A stretch of DNA of 64,000 bases from Corynebacterium hindlerae (GCF_014117265.1 NZ_CP059833.1:1829069-1893068); one strand, 5' to 3'. Shown: positions 27,511 to 39,576, counted from the stretch's first letter. The notes: generated by a model from the sequence alone, not told the origin. A program made the numbers and translations.

Positions 27511-28284
27511 ATGAAGATCGCACTTATCCAGATGCTGTCCACCGGCGATAAGCTGGAGAATTTGGCCCGCATGGAAGAAAAAGCGCGGGAAGCCGCCGGA
27601 CAAGGCGCTGAACTGCTCGTTTTTCCCGAAGCGGCAATGAAAGCTTTCCAGAGTGGCCGGCTCGATGAAGCAGCTGAGCCACTGGATGGCCAGTTCGGCA
27701 GCGCCCTGACTGAGCTGGCGAAGCAGCTAGGCGTCACCATCGTCGCCGGTATGTTCACCCCTGCAGATAAACAGGGCAAATTCAATCGGGTGTACAACAC
27801 CATGATTATCACCAATGGTGCGGAAACGAAACGTTACGACAAGCTCCACACCTTTGACGCCTTCGGCTACCGGGAATCCGACACCGTCGCGCCGGGTACT
27901 GAGCTGGTGACCTGGGGTGATCTGGGCTTCGCCACCTGCTACGACATCCGGTTCCCGGAACAATTCAAAGCGCTCGCACGCCGGGGCGCCAAGCTGATCG
28001 TAGTATCCGCGTCCTGGGCGAATGGGGACGACAAGCTCCGGCAGTGGCGCCTGCTCACCAACGCTCGCGCCCTCGACTCCACCAGTTACGTGGTGGCAGT
28101 GGGGCAGGCTCAGCCAGAGAACCCAAAGGAGGGCGATCCGACAGGAATTGGCCACTCCGCACTCATCAGTCCCACGGGGAAGCGCCTGGTGGAGGCCGGT
28201 TTTGACGAGGAAATCGTGCTGGTTGAGGTTGAGCTGGATGACGTCGATAAGGCGCGGGCAGCGCTGCCGGTGTTACAGGCCTAG
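27511..28284 (+). CDS. carbon-nitrogen hydrolase (nitrilase superfamily)
   Basis: A 257-residue enzyme with the complete Glu-Lys-Cys triad: FPEA (E40), RYDKLHTFD (K111) and ATCYDIRFPEQF (Cys about 143). The closest overall look is that of the Nit/omega-amidase branch (KLHTFDAFGYRES, DIRFPEQFKALARRGA), which hydrolyses alpha-ketoglutaramate-like or deaminated-glutathione amides, so a metabolite-repair role is plausible. Start ATG at 27511 follows GTGGGG. The 3' end overlaps the convergent globin-reductase gene by 12 bases. Confidence 0.85.
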   Translation: MKIALIQMLSTGDKLENLARMEEKAREAAGQGAELLVFPEAAMKAFQSGRLDEAAEPLDGQFGSALTELAKQLGVTIVAGMFTPADKQGKFNRVYNTMIITNGAETKRYDKLHTFDAFGYRESDTVAPGTELVTWGDLGFATCYDIRFPEQFKALARRGAKLIVVSASWANGDDKLRQWRLLTNARALDSTSYVVAVGQAQPENPKEGDPTGIGHSALISPTGKRLVEAGFDEEIVLVEVELDDVDKARAALPVLQA

Positions 28285-29364
28285 CACCTGAATATTGTCT
28301 GCGGGGGTGCCTGCGGTGAGCATGGCGTTTCGCATCCGCTGCGCCCACTCGCGCGGCCCGGCGATCAGTACCTCACGGTCGCCCCACGCGCCCCAGGCGG
28401 TCACCACGTCCTCCAACTTGCCTTCTTGCTGCAGGTGGAGCCCGCGTGGCGCGCGGGAGTGCTCGGTGGCACCCACCCACCACGCGTCCGCAGGCTTTTC
28501 GACGACCGGTGTCACCGACAACCACGGCGCGGCAGCAGCCAACTGCCACAGTCCCGCAAGCTCATACAATTCCCCCGGGTATTCTGCCCCATAGTAAAGG
28601 TGGGTGCGGCGATGCTTGCCGGTGGTGAACGCATCGAGGATGAGAGCCCTCAAGGGAGCGAGGCCGGTGCCATGGGAAATAAGCAGTGCGTCGGATTCCC
28701 CCGACAGCTGCAGGTTGCCGTGGGCCGGGCCGAAGAACCACTCGTCGCCTGGTTGAGAAACAGCGAGGCCTTCCAGCGCAGGGGAGTGGTCGAGGTGAAA
28801 CTCGATGAGGCCAGCATCGTTATACGGCATGGCCGGGGCCAGGCGAGGCCAATAGCCTTGGATAAGTGGGGAGGATACCCCAAGGTACTGGCCTGGAAGA
28901 TAGCGGGGCGGCTCCGGGCATTCGAGTCGAACCACGGTGATGCGTCGGGCGCGGCGCTGCACTTCCACCACCTTCCCCCAGCCGGGCGCGGGGGTGGCGT
29001 CAAGGGTTGTGCAGAGGATTTCGGCTAACCACTGCAGGCGTTGATCTGCTTCGTGTACCTCAGAATAGGGTAGTTCGGTGCAGAAGTGATGGATCGCGTC
29101 CTGGATGATGGAGATGCCCGAACGGGCAATATCGGAAGTGAGTCCGAAAGCTCGGTGCTCACGTGCCAAGTTAGCCACTAGTGCTTCGTCTGGGTCGCTA
29201 TCCAGCAGGAACGTGAGCGCAAAGACGAGATGCGTGTGGGCGTCCTCAGCATGCGCGGGAAACCACAGTCGCGTTTCGGGATGCTTTTGGTAGAGCCCAC
29301 CGAGCACACGCTCACGAAACTCCGCTGCGTTGGCGGAAAGTTCACGGGAGACGAGGGAAGGCAT
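28273..29364 (-). CDS. globin-ferredoxin reductase fusion (flavohaemoprotein-like)
   Basis: A 363-residue protein. An N-terminal globin domain (residues 1-125) has the proximal histidine in LAREHRAFGL. An FAD-binding domain with RYLPGQYLGVSSP follows, and then an NAD-binding domain with LLISHGTGLAPLRALILDA and the C-terminal EVLIAGPREWAQRMRNAM. It is shorter than Hmp (about 400) and the Hmp active-site residues are only partly recognisable. A nitric oxide dioxygenase or other globin-linked oxidoreductase role is an inference. No obvious NO-responsive site is visible at the start. Confidence 0.8.
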   Translation of the reverse strand: MPSLVSRELSANAAEFRERVLGGLYQKHPETRLWFPAHAEDAHTHLVFALTFLLDSDPDEALVANLAREHRAFGLTSDIARSGISIIQDAIHHFCTELPYSEVHEADQRLQWLAEILCTTLDATPAPGWGKVVEVQRRARRITVVRLECPEPPRYLPGQYLGVSSPLIQGYWPRLAPAMPYNDAGLIEFHLDHSPALEGLAVSQPGDEWFFGPAHGNLQLSGESDALLISHGTGLAPLRALILDAFTTGKHRRTHLYYGAEYPGELYELAGLWQLAAAAPWLSVTPVVEKPADAWWVGATEHSRAPRGLHLQQEGKLEDVVTAWGAWGDREVLIAGPREWAQRMRNAMLTAGTPADNIQVLGL

Positions 29365-29392
29365 GCTCCCATTGTGCCGTTAATATCTTGGC

Positions 29393-30718
29393 ATGGACAA
29401 TTTTTCTGGCGCTTTGCCACGAACCCGCACTGATCGGCTGGAAGAGCTGCCGATCACCCGGAAGCACGCCCGACTGTTGGGTGTATCCGGGATCGGGTGG
29501 GCGCTGGATGCGATGGACGTCGGACTGATCTCGTTCATCATGGCTGCGCTGGTGGTGGAGTGGGATCTGTCTAAGACCGAGGTATCGTGGCTGGGATCCG
29601 TCGGATTTATCGGTATGGCGCTCGGGGCTACCTTGGGCGGGTTGCTGGCCGACAAGTTTGGGCGTCGGCAAGTATTTGCGCTGACGCTGCTGGTCTACGG
29701 CGTAGCGACGGGCGCGTCCGCCCTCGCCGGGTCACTCGCGCTACTCATGATCCTGCGGTTCTTTGTCGGCCTGGGGCTCGGCGCGGAACTGCCGGTGGCA
29801 TCCACCCTGATCTCGGAGTTTTCTCCGCGGGCCGTGCGGGGGCGCATGGTGGTGTTGCTGGAAGCCTTCTGGGCGGTGGGGTGGATCCTCGCGGCGGTGA
29901 TCGGTACGTTTGTGGTCGCCAGTTCCCCAAATGGTTGGCGGTGGGCGCTCGCGCTGGGCTGCATCCCAGCCCTGTACTCCCTGATCGTGCGCATGGGGCT
30001 GCCCGAATCGGTCCGGTTCCTGGAATCCAAAAACCGGCACGACGAAGCCGAAAAAGTAGTGGCATCCTTCGAAGCATCGCCACAGGCGTTCGCCATTCGA
30101 CCAGCCCCACCTGCACGGACAACGAAGGTCACCGCCCACCACATCTGGGATCCTTCGGTGCGTGGCCGCACCACCGCGCTGTGGATCATCTGGTTCTGCG
30201 TCAATTTCTCCTACTACGGTGCCTTCATTTGGATCCCATCGCTGCTGCACTCACAGGGTTTCACGCTGGTGAAATCCTTCAGTTTCACGCTTATCATCAC
30301 GCTGGCGCAGCTGCCGGGCTACGCGGTAGCTGCGGTGCTCATTGAGAACTGGGGGCGTCGTAAAACGCTTGCTGCTTTTCTCGTGGGGTCCGCGGTCGCG
30401 GCGTGGCTGTTCGGGATGTCCAGTGAGCAGTGGCAGATCATCACTGCTGGCTGCTTGCTGTCCTTCTTCAATCTCGGTGCTTGGGGTGCGCTCTACGCGG
30501 TGGGGCCGGAGCTGTATCCGACGAACATCAGGGCCGCGGGTACCGGAGCCGCGGCGGGTTTCGGTCGGATCGCCTCGATCATCGCGCCATTGATGGTGCC
30601 ACCTGTCCTTGCGTCTGTGGGGGCCGATGGGTTATTTGTTCTGTTCGCTGTCGCTTTCGGCACGGCGGCGGTGGCGGCGTTCGCCCTGCCAGAGTTTAAG
30701 GGCAGCGAACTGAGCTAG
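29393..30718 (+). CDS. MFS transporter (sugar/aromatic acid:H+ symporter-like)
   Basis: A 441-residue protein with 12 predicted membrane helices. The family signatures are GGLLADKFGRRQVFAL in loop 2-3 and RFFVGLGLGAELPVASTLISEF with SPRAVRGRMV in loop 4-5. Helix 7 begins after a cytoplasmic loop containing WDPSVRGRTTALW. These features place it among metabolite:H+ symporters (AAHS/NiaP/SV2-like). The substrate is unknown. It starts 28 bases from the divergent globin-reductase gene, and its end overlaps the convergent luciferase-like gene by 4 bases. Confidence 0.85.
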   Translation: MDNFSGALPRTRTDRLEELPITRKHARLLGVSGIGWALDAMDVGLISFIMAALVVEWDLSKTEVSWLGSVGFIGMALGATLGGLLADKFGRRQVFALTLLVYGVATGASALAGSLALLMILRFFVGLGLGAELPVASTLISEFSPRAVRGRMVVLLEAFWAVGWILAAVIGTFVVASSPNGWRWALALGCIPALYSLIVRMGLPESVRFLESKNRHDEAEKVVASFEASPQAFAIRPAPPARTTKVTAHHIWDPSVRGRTTALWIIWFCVNFSYYGAFIWIPSLLHSQGFTLVKSFSFTLIITLAQLPGYAVAAVLIENWGRRKTLAAFLVGSAVAAWLFGMSSEQWQIITAGCLLSFFNLGAWGALYAVGPELYPTNIRAAGTGAAAGFGRIASIIAPLMVPPVLASVGADGLFVLFAVAFGTAAVAAFALPEFKGSELS

Positions 30719-31758
30719 CTTGCTGTGTTTGGCTGCCACCCCAAGGCCGGTGCCACGTGTTCCGCGAAATTCTGCAAAATACCAATGTTGACGTCCGCGC
30801 CCATCCCGGTGGGGAGAGTAAGGAGCAAGGTATCAGCTTCTTTGATAGCCGGGTCTTGTTGCAGTTGCTCGATGAGAACGTCGGGTTCCGCGGCATAGCT
30901 GCGACCAAAGGTAGCTTTTCCTGCCTCAGGAAGGTAACCAACCTGGTCAACACTTGTTGCTTGCCGCCCGAATAACTCGTGGTCAGCGGGGCTGACCAGC
31001 GGGAAGATCGACCGAGAGATGGATACACGTGGTTCCCAGCCGTGGCCAGCTTCCTGCCAGGTCGCCCGGTAGCGCTGAATCTGTTCTGCCTGAATTGCCC
31101 CGAGAGTGTCATGGTTGGTTTCCGAAACCAAAGTGGACGACATCAAATTCACCCCGTCTCGAGCCGCCTGCTCTGCCGTGCGGTGGGTGCCGGAACCCCA
31201 GTAAATCCGCCGGCGCAGACCCTGTGAATGGGGAAAGACTGGCAACGGGGTGCCTGGCTGAAACATGCGCGGGTATTGCTGTTCGAGCGGTGCGGCCTCA
31301 GCCATCGGTCCGCCGTCAATCGCAGCGAGGAACTTCTCGAAGTGAGCGCGCGCTAGATCAGAACCATCGGGCTTTTGACTGCGGTAGCCGAAAGCTTCCC
31401 AGCCGCGGGTTGCTACCTCCGGGGCACCACGGGACAGGCCAAGCGCGACTCGTCCACCCGAGAGCTGATCAAGGGCAGCAGCCTCTTCTGCCAGGTACAG
31501 CGGATTTTCGTAACGCATATCAATCACGCCGGTGCCGACCTCAATCCGCTTGGTGGCTCCGGCGATTGCGCCTAAGAGCGGCATCGGCGCGGCCGCCTGT
31601 GGCACGAAGTGATGCACGCGGAACGACGCGACATTCACCCCAATCTCATCCGCAGCCTGTGCCAGGTCAAGATGGATCCGCATCATGTCGCTTGCCGACG
31701 GCCCCTGTTGGCCTCCCGATGAGTAGTGTCCAAAACTCAAAAACCCGAAGTACTTCAC
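30715..31758 (-). CDS. luciferase-like (LLM class) flavin-dependent monooxygenase
   Basis: A 347-residue protein with the bacterial luciferase TIM-barrel pattern: FRVHHFVPQAAAPMPLLGAIAG, RIEVGTGVIDMRYENPLYLAEEAAALDQLSGGRVALGLSRG, all typical of LLM oxidoreductases using FMNH2. Start GTG at 31758 is 9 bases after AGGAG and overlaps the TGA stop of the preceding flavoprotein gene, so the pair is translationally coupled. Substrate unknown. The neighbour could supply reduced flavin or act on the same compound. Confidence 0.83.
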   Translation of the reverse strand: MKYFGFLSFGHYSSGGQQGPSASDMMRIHLDLAQAADEIGVNVASFRVHHFVPQAAAPMPLLGAIAGATKRIEVGTGVIDMRYENPLYLAEEAAALDQLSGGRVALGLSRGAPEVATRGWEAFGYRSQKPDGSDLARAHFEKFLAAIDGGPMAEAAPLEQQYPRMFQPGTPLPVFPHSQGLRRRIYWGSGTHRTAEQAARDGVNLMSSTLVSETNHDTLGAIQAEQIQRYRATWQEAGHGWEPRVSISRSIFPLVSPADHELFGRQATSVDQVGYLPEAGKATFGRSYAAEPDVLIEQLQQDPAIKEADTLLLTLPTGMGADVNIGILQNFAEHVAPALGWQPNTAS

Positions 31759-32843
31759 TGTAATTCTCCTATTGCTCGTTTCGCTGCTAGTCGACCTGCT
31801 CGAGTGGCGCCCACCGTGGATGCAGTAGAGCCGTAGCCAGCCAGCAGTAGGCGGGGATTCCTCAAAGGAGTGACCTCATCGATCATGTCGATTCCGCCCC
31901 GCGAGTTACGTAACTGCAGCGGGGCAAGGTGGTTGAGGGAATGCCGGAAACCCGTGTTCCAGAAGATCGTGTCCACCTCAACCTCCGTCCCGGCAGGGAA
32001 GGGATCCCAGCCGTAGGCTGCGGGCGAGTCGGAGCCCTGAAACGTGACCGCGGTGGGGGAGATATGGCTGATCATTCCTCGTGAGATAAGCAGGCCTCGT
32101 TCCACCCCAGCGCGATACTCCGGGCGCGCCGGGATACCCGTGCTGGCAACCACCGAACGGGGCGGTTCACCTGCGAAGACATGGGAGCGGACACGGTTTT
32201 CCACGGTGCGTCCCCATTCGGGAGAAATGCCCTCGCGGCGCCATTCGGGTGGGCGCCTGGTGGTCCACACTGTGTCCGTGACCTTCTCCAGCTGAAGGAG
32301 GAATTGAATTGCAGACAAACCACCTCCGACAACGAGGGTCCGTTGGCCTGCGAAGTCTGTTGCATTCTTAAAGTCGCGGGTGTGCAGCTGTCGGCCCTGG
32401 AAGGCGTCGATGCCGGGAACGTAGGGGATGAACGGTGAATCCCAGGTCCCGGTTGCGGAAATAACCACGTCCGCCGTGAGTTCGGTGCCGTCTGAGAGTG
32501 ACAGGTGGAAGTTGTCGGGCATGGTCACCGACGTGACCTTCACTGGGCGTCGCACATGAAGGTTGAATTGTTGCTCGTAGGCTTCGTAGTAGCGTGCTAC
32601 GGCGACTGATGCGGGGGTGTGGTCGTCGGCAAGCGGGGCAGCCATGCCGGGGAGGTCGGCGATATGGTGGGCGGCGCCGAGGGTGAGGGAGTCCCAGCGG
32701 TGGCGCCAGGCACCGCCGGGGCCGGAGTTAGCATCGAGGATGAGGAAATCGGTCCCGGGGATGAGGCCACGATGGGCGAGCTGTTGGCCGGCAGCAAGAC
32801 CAGCTTGACCTGCGCCGATAACGACAACCCTCAAATGTGACAT
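31755..32843 (-). CDS. FAD/NAD(P)-dependent monooxygenase-like oxidoreductase
   Basis: A 362-residue flavoprotein. The N-terminal dinucleotide-binding motif is VVVIGAGQAGLAAGQQL. The second GxGxxx motif, TLVVGGGLSAIQFLLQ, lies near residue 170, and the C-terminal ATSTVG-type end reads LLLAGYGSTASTVGATRAGR. It resembles the CzcO/FMO-like group that oxidises small lipophilic substrates or reduces cation-type compounds. Upstream partner of the luciferase-like gene. Its start is 55 bases from the clpB HAIR operators, so HspR might influence it; this is untested. Confidence 0.8.
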   Translation of the reverse strand: MSHLRVVVIGAGQAGLAAGQQLAHRGLIPGTDFLILDANSGPGGAWRHRWDSLTLGAAHHIADLPGMAAPLADDHTPASVAVARYYEAYEQQFNLHVRRPVKVTSVTMPDNFHLSLSDGTELTADVVISATGTWDSPFIPYVPGIDAFQGRQLHTRDFKNATDFAGQRTLVVGGGLSAIQFLLQLEKVTDTVWTTRRPPEWRREGISPEWGRTVENRVRSHVFAGEPPRSVVASTGIPARPEYRAGVERGLLISRGMISHISPTAVTFQGSDSPAAYGWDPFPAGTEVEVDTIFWNTGFRHSLNHLAPLQLRNSRGGIDMIDEVTPLRNPRLLLAGYGSTASTVGATRAGRLAAKRAIGELQ

Positions 32844-32866
32844 GTCAACAGTCTAGCGGAAAATAA

Positions 32867-32918
32867 AGTTGAGTCAAGAAATATCAACTTTTTTCTAGTT
32901 GAGTGGAACAGACTCAAC
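32867..32918. promoter_or_regulatory. tandem HAIR-type HspR operators upstream of clpB
   Basis: GTTGAGT-N7-ACTCAAC at 32898-32918 is a perfect inverted repeat with HAIR spacing. A second, weaker site precedes it: GTTGA (32868-32872) and TCAAC (32884-32888) have the same centre-to-centre geometry, inside the larger AAAGTTGA/TCAACTTT repeat. This places clpB in the HspR regulon with the dnaK operon. Confidence 0.85.
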
Positions 32919-32956
32919 CTCTCGTGCGTTACTACTAGTAGAAAGAGAGGAAAAAC

Positions 32957-35496
<2,540 letters not shown>

Positions 35497-35500
<4 letters not shown>

Positions 35501-36120
35501 ATCCATCCAGATTCTCGGGCCCGCAGAAACGCTTCAAAGCGGTTTTGCGCCCCGAGTTTCGCCATTGCCGAAGAAAGGTAATTCCTCGTAGTCCCGGTGG
35601 CCAGGAACACTTCTTTGGCTATCTGTTCAATCGATCCTCCTTTACCTGCGGCTTCGATTACCTCGGCCTCGCGATCTGTCAAGGGGCTTTCCCCAGCTGT
35701 AATAGTCATCGCTGCGAGTTGCTGGTCTATGAAGCTTTTTCCCGCGTGCACAGCGCGTATGGCTGTGGCGAATTCTTCAGCAGTTGCGGTTTTCGGAAGG
35801 AACCCTTGAACTCCGTTGGTCAGGGCTCGTTTGAGCTGGAGCGGGCGAGAATGACTTGTGACAACAACGATGGCAGTGTTGGGGCTGACTTGCCCAATTT
35901 CGTTGGCAAGGTCGATGCCATCGCTACCTCCCAGCTGCAGATCAGTAACCAAAACATCTGGGATTGGTTCTTGTAACGTTAAAGCTCGTTTCCACCAAGC
36001 TATGGCATCTTCAGCACTGGAAAAAGTGGCCGACACTTCCAGATCCTCCTCAAGGCTCAGGAGCGTAGTAAGCGAGGAAGCGATGAGCTTCTCATCATCG
36101 ACAATTGCAAGAGTGATCAC
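35497..36120 (-). CDS. NarL/LuxR-family response regulator
   Basis: A 207-residue response regulator. A receiver domain (phospho-acceptor aspartate in [19 protein letters not shown] near the N-terminus in AIVDDEKL, threonine in VVTSHS and lysine in [11 protein letters not shown]) is followed by a LuxR-type helix-turn-helix ([40 protein letters not shown]). Start GTG at 36120 overlaps the kinase stop (GTGA); a longer frame is less likely. It probably controls the adjacent ABC exporter genes, and possibly the neighbouring lanthipeptide-type operon. Confidence 0.9.
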
Positions 36121-37226
36121 TTGATGTTGTCCTTCCAAGTAAGAGACGCGGTAAAGATGTCGGCATCGTGAGTCAAAGTGATTGCTCCGCCGATTTTCTG
36201 AGCTCGATCTTGGAGGACTTGCATCCCCCCAAGGGCCCCAACATCTTGGTCAGCGCCGTCGTTGACTATGGTCACCCCGTCCGTTGAAAAAGCGAAGCTT
36301 ACGGTGCTAGCAGTAGAGTGCTTAATTACATTCGTCGTTGCTTCACGGATGAACCAGGCTGCGACCTGTCGAGACTTCTCAGGGATGGCCTGTGAGTTCC
36401 CCGCTACTAGCACTGAGACTCTAGCCTCTTCCAAGAGCTGGATCGCAGTTTTCAATTCTGCACTGGGACTTAGATTGCGATATCCGGTTACAACTTGACG
36501 CAGATCTTCGCGCATAAGCCGAACTAGATGTTCGAGTTCTCGCATTTCGCCTTTGACCTTGTCTCTGTCTCTTTCATAAAGCGCAATCGCTAGTTGAAGC
36601 TTGAGGGACATCGCGGCCAAATGCTGTCCCAGGCTGTCATGCAACTCTTGAGCGAACCGTAGCCGCTCCTCGTGTACCCGCAACTGAGACTCGAGATTTC
36701 TTGTCCTGCATAGCTCTTTCACTACCTTTGCTGACCAAACAGTTGTTTTGCTCCCCCAAACCAACAGGAGGCAGAAGACAACGACGAAAACAGGATGCGC
36801 GAAGGTGGGGTGTTCGACTAGTGCGGCTGTAACTGCGCTCAAAGCGAGCGTGATCAAATACGAATGTGGGAGGTGGATCGTTAACGCGAATGCGAAACTG
36901 CTGAGCAAGAACAGTGAAAGACCTGATGATTGCACTGAACGATTCGTGGCAAAAACCAGTACGGTGACGAGCCAACAAGCTAGATTTATTGTTAGCGCTG
37001 CAGCGTTTAGGCCTTTAGGAGTCTTAGTGACATCTGATAGAACCGGGGATCGTTCGATGACAAACGCTGCCAAAACGCCGTTCGCTAGAGCGATGAAAAT
37101 GGCAGTTCCCGACTCGAGTGAAACAGGCTCTTCCAGTGCTGGCCGAAAACTTAGGATGGCGAATGCCACCAACGCTGCGTGCATTGAAAAACGGACGTAA
37201 GCAGAGAATTTGTCCGTCTCTGTCAT
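36117..37226 (-). CDS. sensor histidine kinase (NarX/DesK-type, HisKA_3)
   Basis: About 369 residues. Several N-terminal membrane helices (roughly 5-6 in the first 160 residues) are followed by the HisKA_3 dimerisation motif LRFAQELHDSLGQHLAAMSL with the phospho-accepting histidine, and a HATPase domain (FIREATTNVIKHSTAS, then GALGGMQVLQDRAQKIGG). I selected ATG at 37226 because GGGAAGG lies 9 bases upstream; in-frame ATGs at 37253 and 37268 lack this. It has little extracytoplasmic sequence and so is of the intramembrane-sensing type often linked to ABC exporters for peptide antibiotics. It follows the permease gene closely. Confidence 0.85.
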   Translation of the reverse strand: MTETDKFSAYVRFSMHAALVAFAILSFRPALEEPVSLESGTAIFIALANGVLAAFVIERSPVLSDVTKTPKGLNAAALTINLACWLVTVLVFATNRSVQSSGLSLFLLSSFAFALTIHLPHSYLITLALSAVTAALVEHPTFAHPVFVVVFCLLLVWGSKTTVWSAKVVKELCRTRNLESQLRVHEERLRFAQELHDSLGQHLAAMSLKLQLAIALYERDRDKVKGEMRELEHLVRLMREDLRQVVTGYRNLSPSAELKTAIQLLEEARVSVLVAGNSQAIPEKSRQVAAWFIREATTNVIKHSTASTVSFAFSTDGVTIVNDGADQDVGALGGMQVLQDRAQKIGGAITLTHDADIFTASLTWKDNIK

Positions 37227-37284
37227 CTCAACGAGCCTTCCCAGCGTAGTCATGGTGCCAGGGTACATCGAGTGTCGTTGCGGG

Positions 37285-38145
37285 TCAGCGGTTGGTTTCC
37301 CACTTCATATAGCGATACGCCGCCCACAGGAGGGCGATGCTCCACACCAGCAACAGAATCATCGGGTTTGTCGCGGTAGAGATTGTTGCTGAGAATCCCT
37401 CGTCGCCAGTGGCAGCGGCAGCAATATACGTTTGACCTGTCCATTCGATGAAGGTGAGGTCACCGAGCAGTGCGAACGGAGTTCGAGCTAACGGATCCTG
37501 GATTTGCTGAGGAAGCGCCGAACGTAGCGGCGACTGTGAGAGCATTGCCAGCACCATGACTGGCAGAGATGTCATCTGAGCAGCCTCAGCATTGGCAGTG
37601 ATGGAGCTGGTGAGCAAGGCTAATGAGGTCGATATAACGATCCCCAGCAGCGCGATGAGGACTAGTAGAATGCCCGTACACGGGACGATGCCTGTGTAGA
37701 AAATGAGGATGGCAGACATCAGCGCAGTCAGCACGAGAGACATGATCGCCCCTGGTGTGGCGAGCGCGACAAGAATCTCTGCGTTTCGAGCTTCACCAGT
37801 ACGCAGTCTCTTGAGTACCCGCTCGTCGCGACGAGTGGTGGTCATGGAGAGCACGGAATAGAATTGGACAAACATCAAGGTGATGAGGGAAAAGACCTCC
37901 ATCGAGATTGCGGTGCGAACGGGCGCGGCCGCAGGCTGGCCAGCTGATCCCATGAATAGCATTAGCAGGCCCACCCCGATGGGGAATACCAATGCCATGA
38001 ACAACAGGGTCTTGTTACGCAAATATTGCCGAATTTCGGCCATAGCCAAAGCCCAGTACCGGTGCCAGCTTGAGTTTCGAGGATGCAGGGATTCATTAAC
38101 GAATTCGATAACGGCAGAGGCACGTTGGAAGGTGGCGAGTTCCAT
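37285..38145 (-). CDS. ABC-2 type transporter permease
   Basis: A 286-residue permease with six predicted membrane helices. An N-terminal amphipathic region (YWALAMAEIRQYLRNKTLLFMALVFP) is typical of DrrB/YadH-type ABC-2 exporters. The last helix reads ILLLVWSIALLWAAYRYMKWE. It lies 21 bases downstream of its ATPase gene and 58 bases upstream of the chosen kinase start. Likely an exporter or immunity pump for a peptide or lipophilic compound. Its position beside the lanthipeptide-type operon makes that product the first candidate substrate, which is inference. Confidence 0.85.
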   Translation of the reverse strand: MELATFQRASAVIEFVNESLHPRNSSWHRYWALAMAEIRQYLRNKTLLFMALVFPIGVGLLMLFMGSAGQPAAAPVRTAISMEVFSLITLMFVQFYSVLSMTTTRRDERVLKRLRTGEARNAEILVALATPGAIMSLVLTALMSAILIFYTGIVPCTGILLVLIALLGIVISTSLALLTSSITANAEAAQMTSLPVMVLAMLSQSPLRSALPQQIQDPLARTPFALLGDLTFIEWTGQTYIAAAATGDEGFSATISTATNPMILLLVWSIALLWAAYRYMKWETNR

Positions 38146-38166
38146 CTTGTTTACGATCCTTTGTGG

Positions 38167-39093
38167 CTAGTTTGTGTGTTCCTTGTGGTCCGCAATGCTC
38201 ATAAACACTTTTTCCAGGGAGGCTGGTCGGGCGGAAAAATCATCCAAATCAAGATGGTTTTTATGTGCCCACTCCAAAACAGCGAAAGTGTCTTGGGGTA
38301 GTTGCTTAGTTGAAATTATGTGGCGATTTTGCTCGGTCATGATAGTTGTGCCAGGAAGCCGGGGCGGTGTGTCGGAGCTGGTCACCGTAATCTCCGCAGA
38401 AACTGTGTTTACCAGTTCGGAAAGAGTTCCTTCTCGGGCAACGGCTCCTCCATCCATGATTGCTATGCGATCGCACAACAGCTCGGCTTCTTCCAAATAG
38501 TGGGTGGTCAGGATCATTGTGACGCCCTGCTTCTTGAGTCGGAGGAGAAGCCTCCACACGTTTCTACGAGATTCTGGATCTAGTCCTGTGGTCGGCTCGT
38601 CAAGGAATAGCAATTCTGGATTGCCGAGTAGAGCGCATCCGAGGTCCAGTCGGCGCTGTTCACCACCGGAGAGGACACCCACCCGGACGTTTAGACGGTG
38701 CAATAGCTCGACGTCCGTGAGGACCTGCTCGGGGTCACGTGGGTTCGAGCAGGTCCCTTGCCACATCTTGATGGTCTCCCGCACCGTGAGCTGCCTGGGA
38801 AGCCCACCCGACTGGAGCATGATGCCCATCTTGGGGCGAACGACAGCTCTGTTGACAAATGGGTTGTGTCCAAAGACCTTTACGACGCCCGAGGTTGCGG
38901 GGGCCAAGCCTTCCAGGATTTCAAGGGTGGAGGTTTTCCCAGCGCCGTTAGTGCCGAGAAGTCCGAAGACCTCCCCGCGACAGACGTGGAAGTTGAGCCC
39001 CTTGACTGCCTGGAATGCCTCTGCCCCCTTTCCGTAGCTGCGGGTGAGGTCACTGACTTGGACAATTGTGTCTTGGCAGGTTGGTTGGTTCAT
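38167..39093 (-). CDS. ABC transporter ATP-binding protein (DrrA/CcmA type)
   Basis: A 308-residue ATPase with Walker A GLLGTNGAGKTSTLEIL, signature VLSGGEQRRLDLG, Walker B LLFLDEPTTGLDPESR and the H-loop TTHYLEEAELLCDRI. A C-terminal extension of about 80 residues is typical of the DrrA/bacitracin-export group. First gene of the ABC-kinase-regulator unit. Upstream (39094-39335) is a short spacer, divergent from a small membrane protein gene, with no operator I can name. Confidence 0.9.
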   Translation of the reverse strand: MNQPTCQDTIVQVSDLTRSYGKGAEAFQAVKGLNFHVCRGEVFGLLGTNGAGKTSTLEILEGLAPATSGVVKVFGHNPFVNRAVVRPKMGIMLQSGGLPRQLTVRETIKMWQGTCSNPRDPEQVLTDVELLHRLNVRVGVLSGGEQRRLDLGCALLGNPELLFLDEPTTGLDPESRRNVWRLLLRLKKQGVTMILTTHYLEEAELLCDRIAIMDGGAVAREGTLSELVNTVSAEITVTSSDTPPRLPGTTIMTEQNRHIISTKQLPQDTFAVLEWAHKNHLDLDDFSARPASLEKVFMSIADHKEHTN

Positions 39094-39335
39094 GCCTCCA
39101 TGCTGGCAATGCCGTGGTCAATTAGCTACGGGGATAAATCACCGGCTTGCCTGCCAGTGCTCACGAGGTTGGCATGACATTTGTCAAAACGAGCAGCGTG
39201 GCGGTGGGAAATTCCTTCTTGTCGCGAATGATAAAGCTCATGTGAACTGCATACTTTTGGCACTAGGGAGCGGCTGCCGATTTCGGCACAGTGGAAAGCG
39301 TAAGAGTTAGGCGAACCCTAAGAGGAGGAATTTTC

Positions 39336-39563
39336 ATGAACATTATTGAAGACATGCTTCGGTTGACTCCAGCGCCGACCGTTCAGCGCGAGGTCGCCGT
39401 GTTTTTCCTGACGGTGGCTGTTCTGGTCATTGTCGCGTTCCTGGCGACCAGTTCCGCCAACGGCACTCTCGTGCTTGTCCTGGTGGGTGTGCTGGCCGTG
39501 TACGCGGCAGGACGGTTGGTTTACCGACTTCTGAACCCCGCGAAGGTTACCACCCAACGGTAG
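39336..39563 (+). CDS. small two-helix membrane protein
   Basis: A 75-residue protein with two hydrophobic segments (about residues 21-40 and 44-63) and a short basic C-terminus (LLNPAKVTTQR). The ribosome site AGGAGG is well placed before ATG at 39336. Just upstream is TTAGGCGAACCCTAA, a near-palindrome that could be an operator. It stands alone on the plus strand between the ABC/two-component unit and the lanthipeptide-type operon. I do not recognise the family; immunity peptide is a possibility with no direct support. Confidence 0.65.
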   Translation: MNIIEDMLRLTPAPTVQREVAVFFLTVAVLVIVAFLATSSANGTLVLVLVGVLAVYAAGRLVYRLLNPAKVTTQR

Positions 39564-39576
39564 TTTTGAATGCCTC

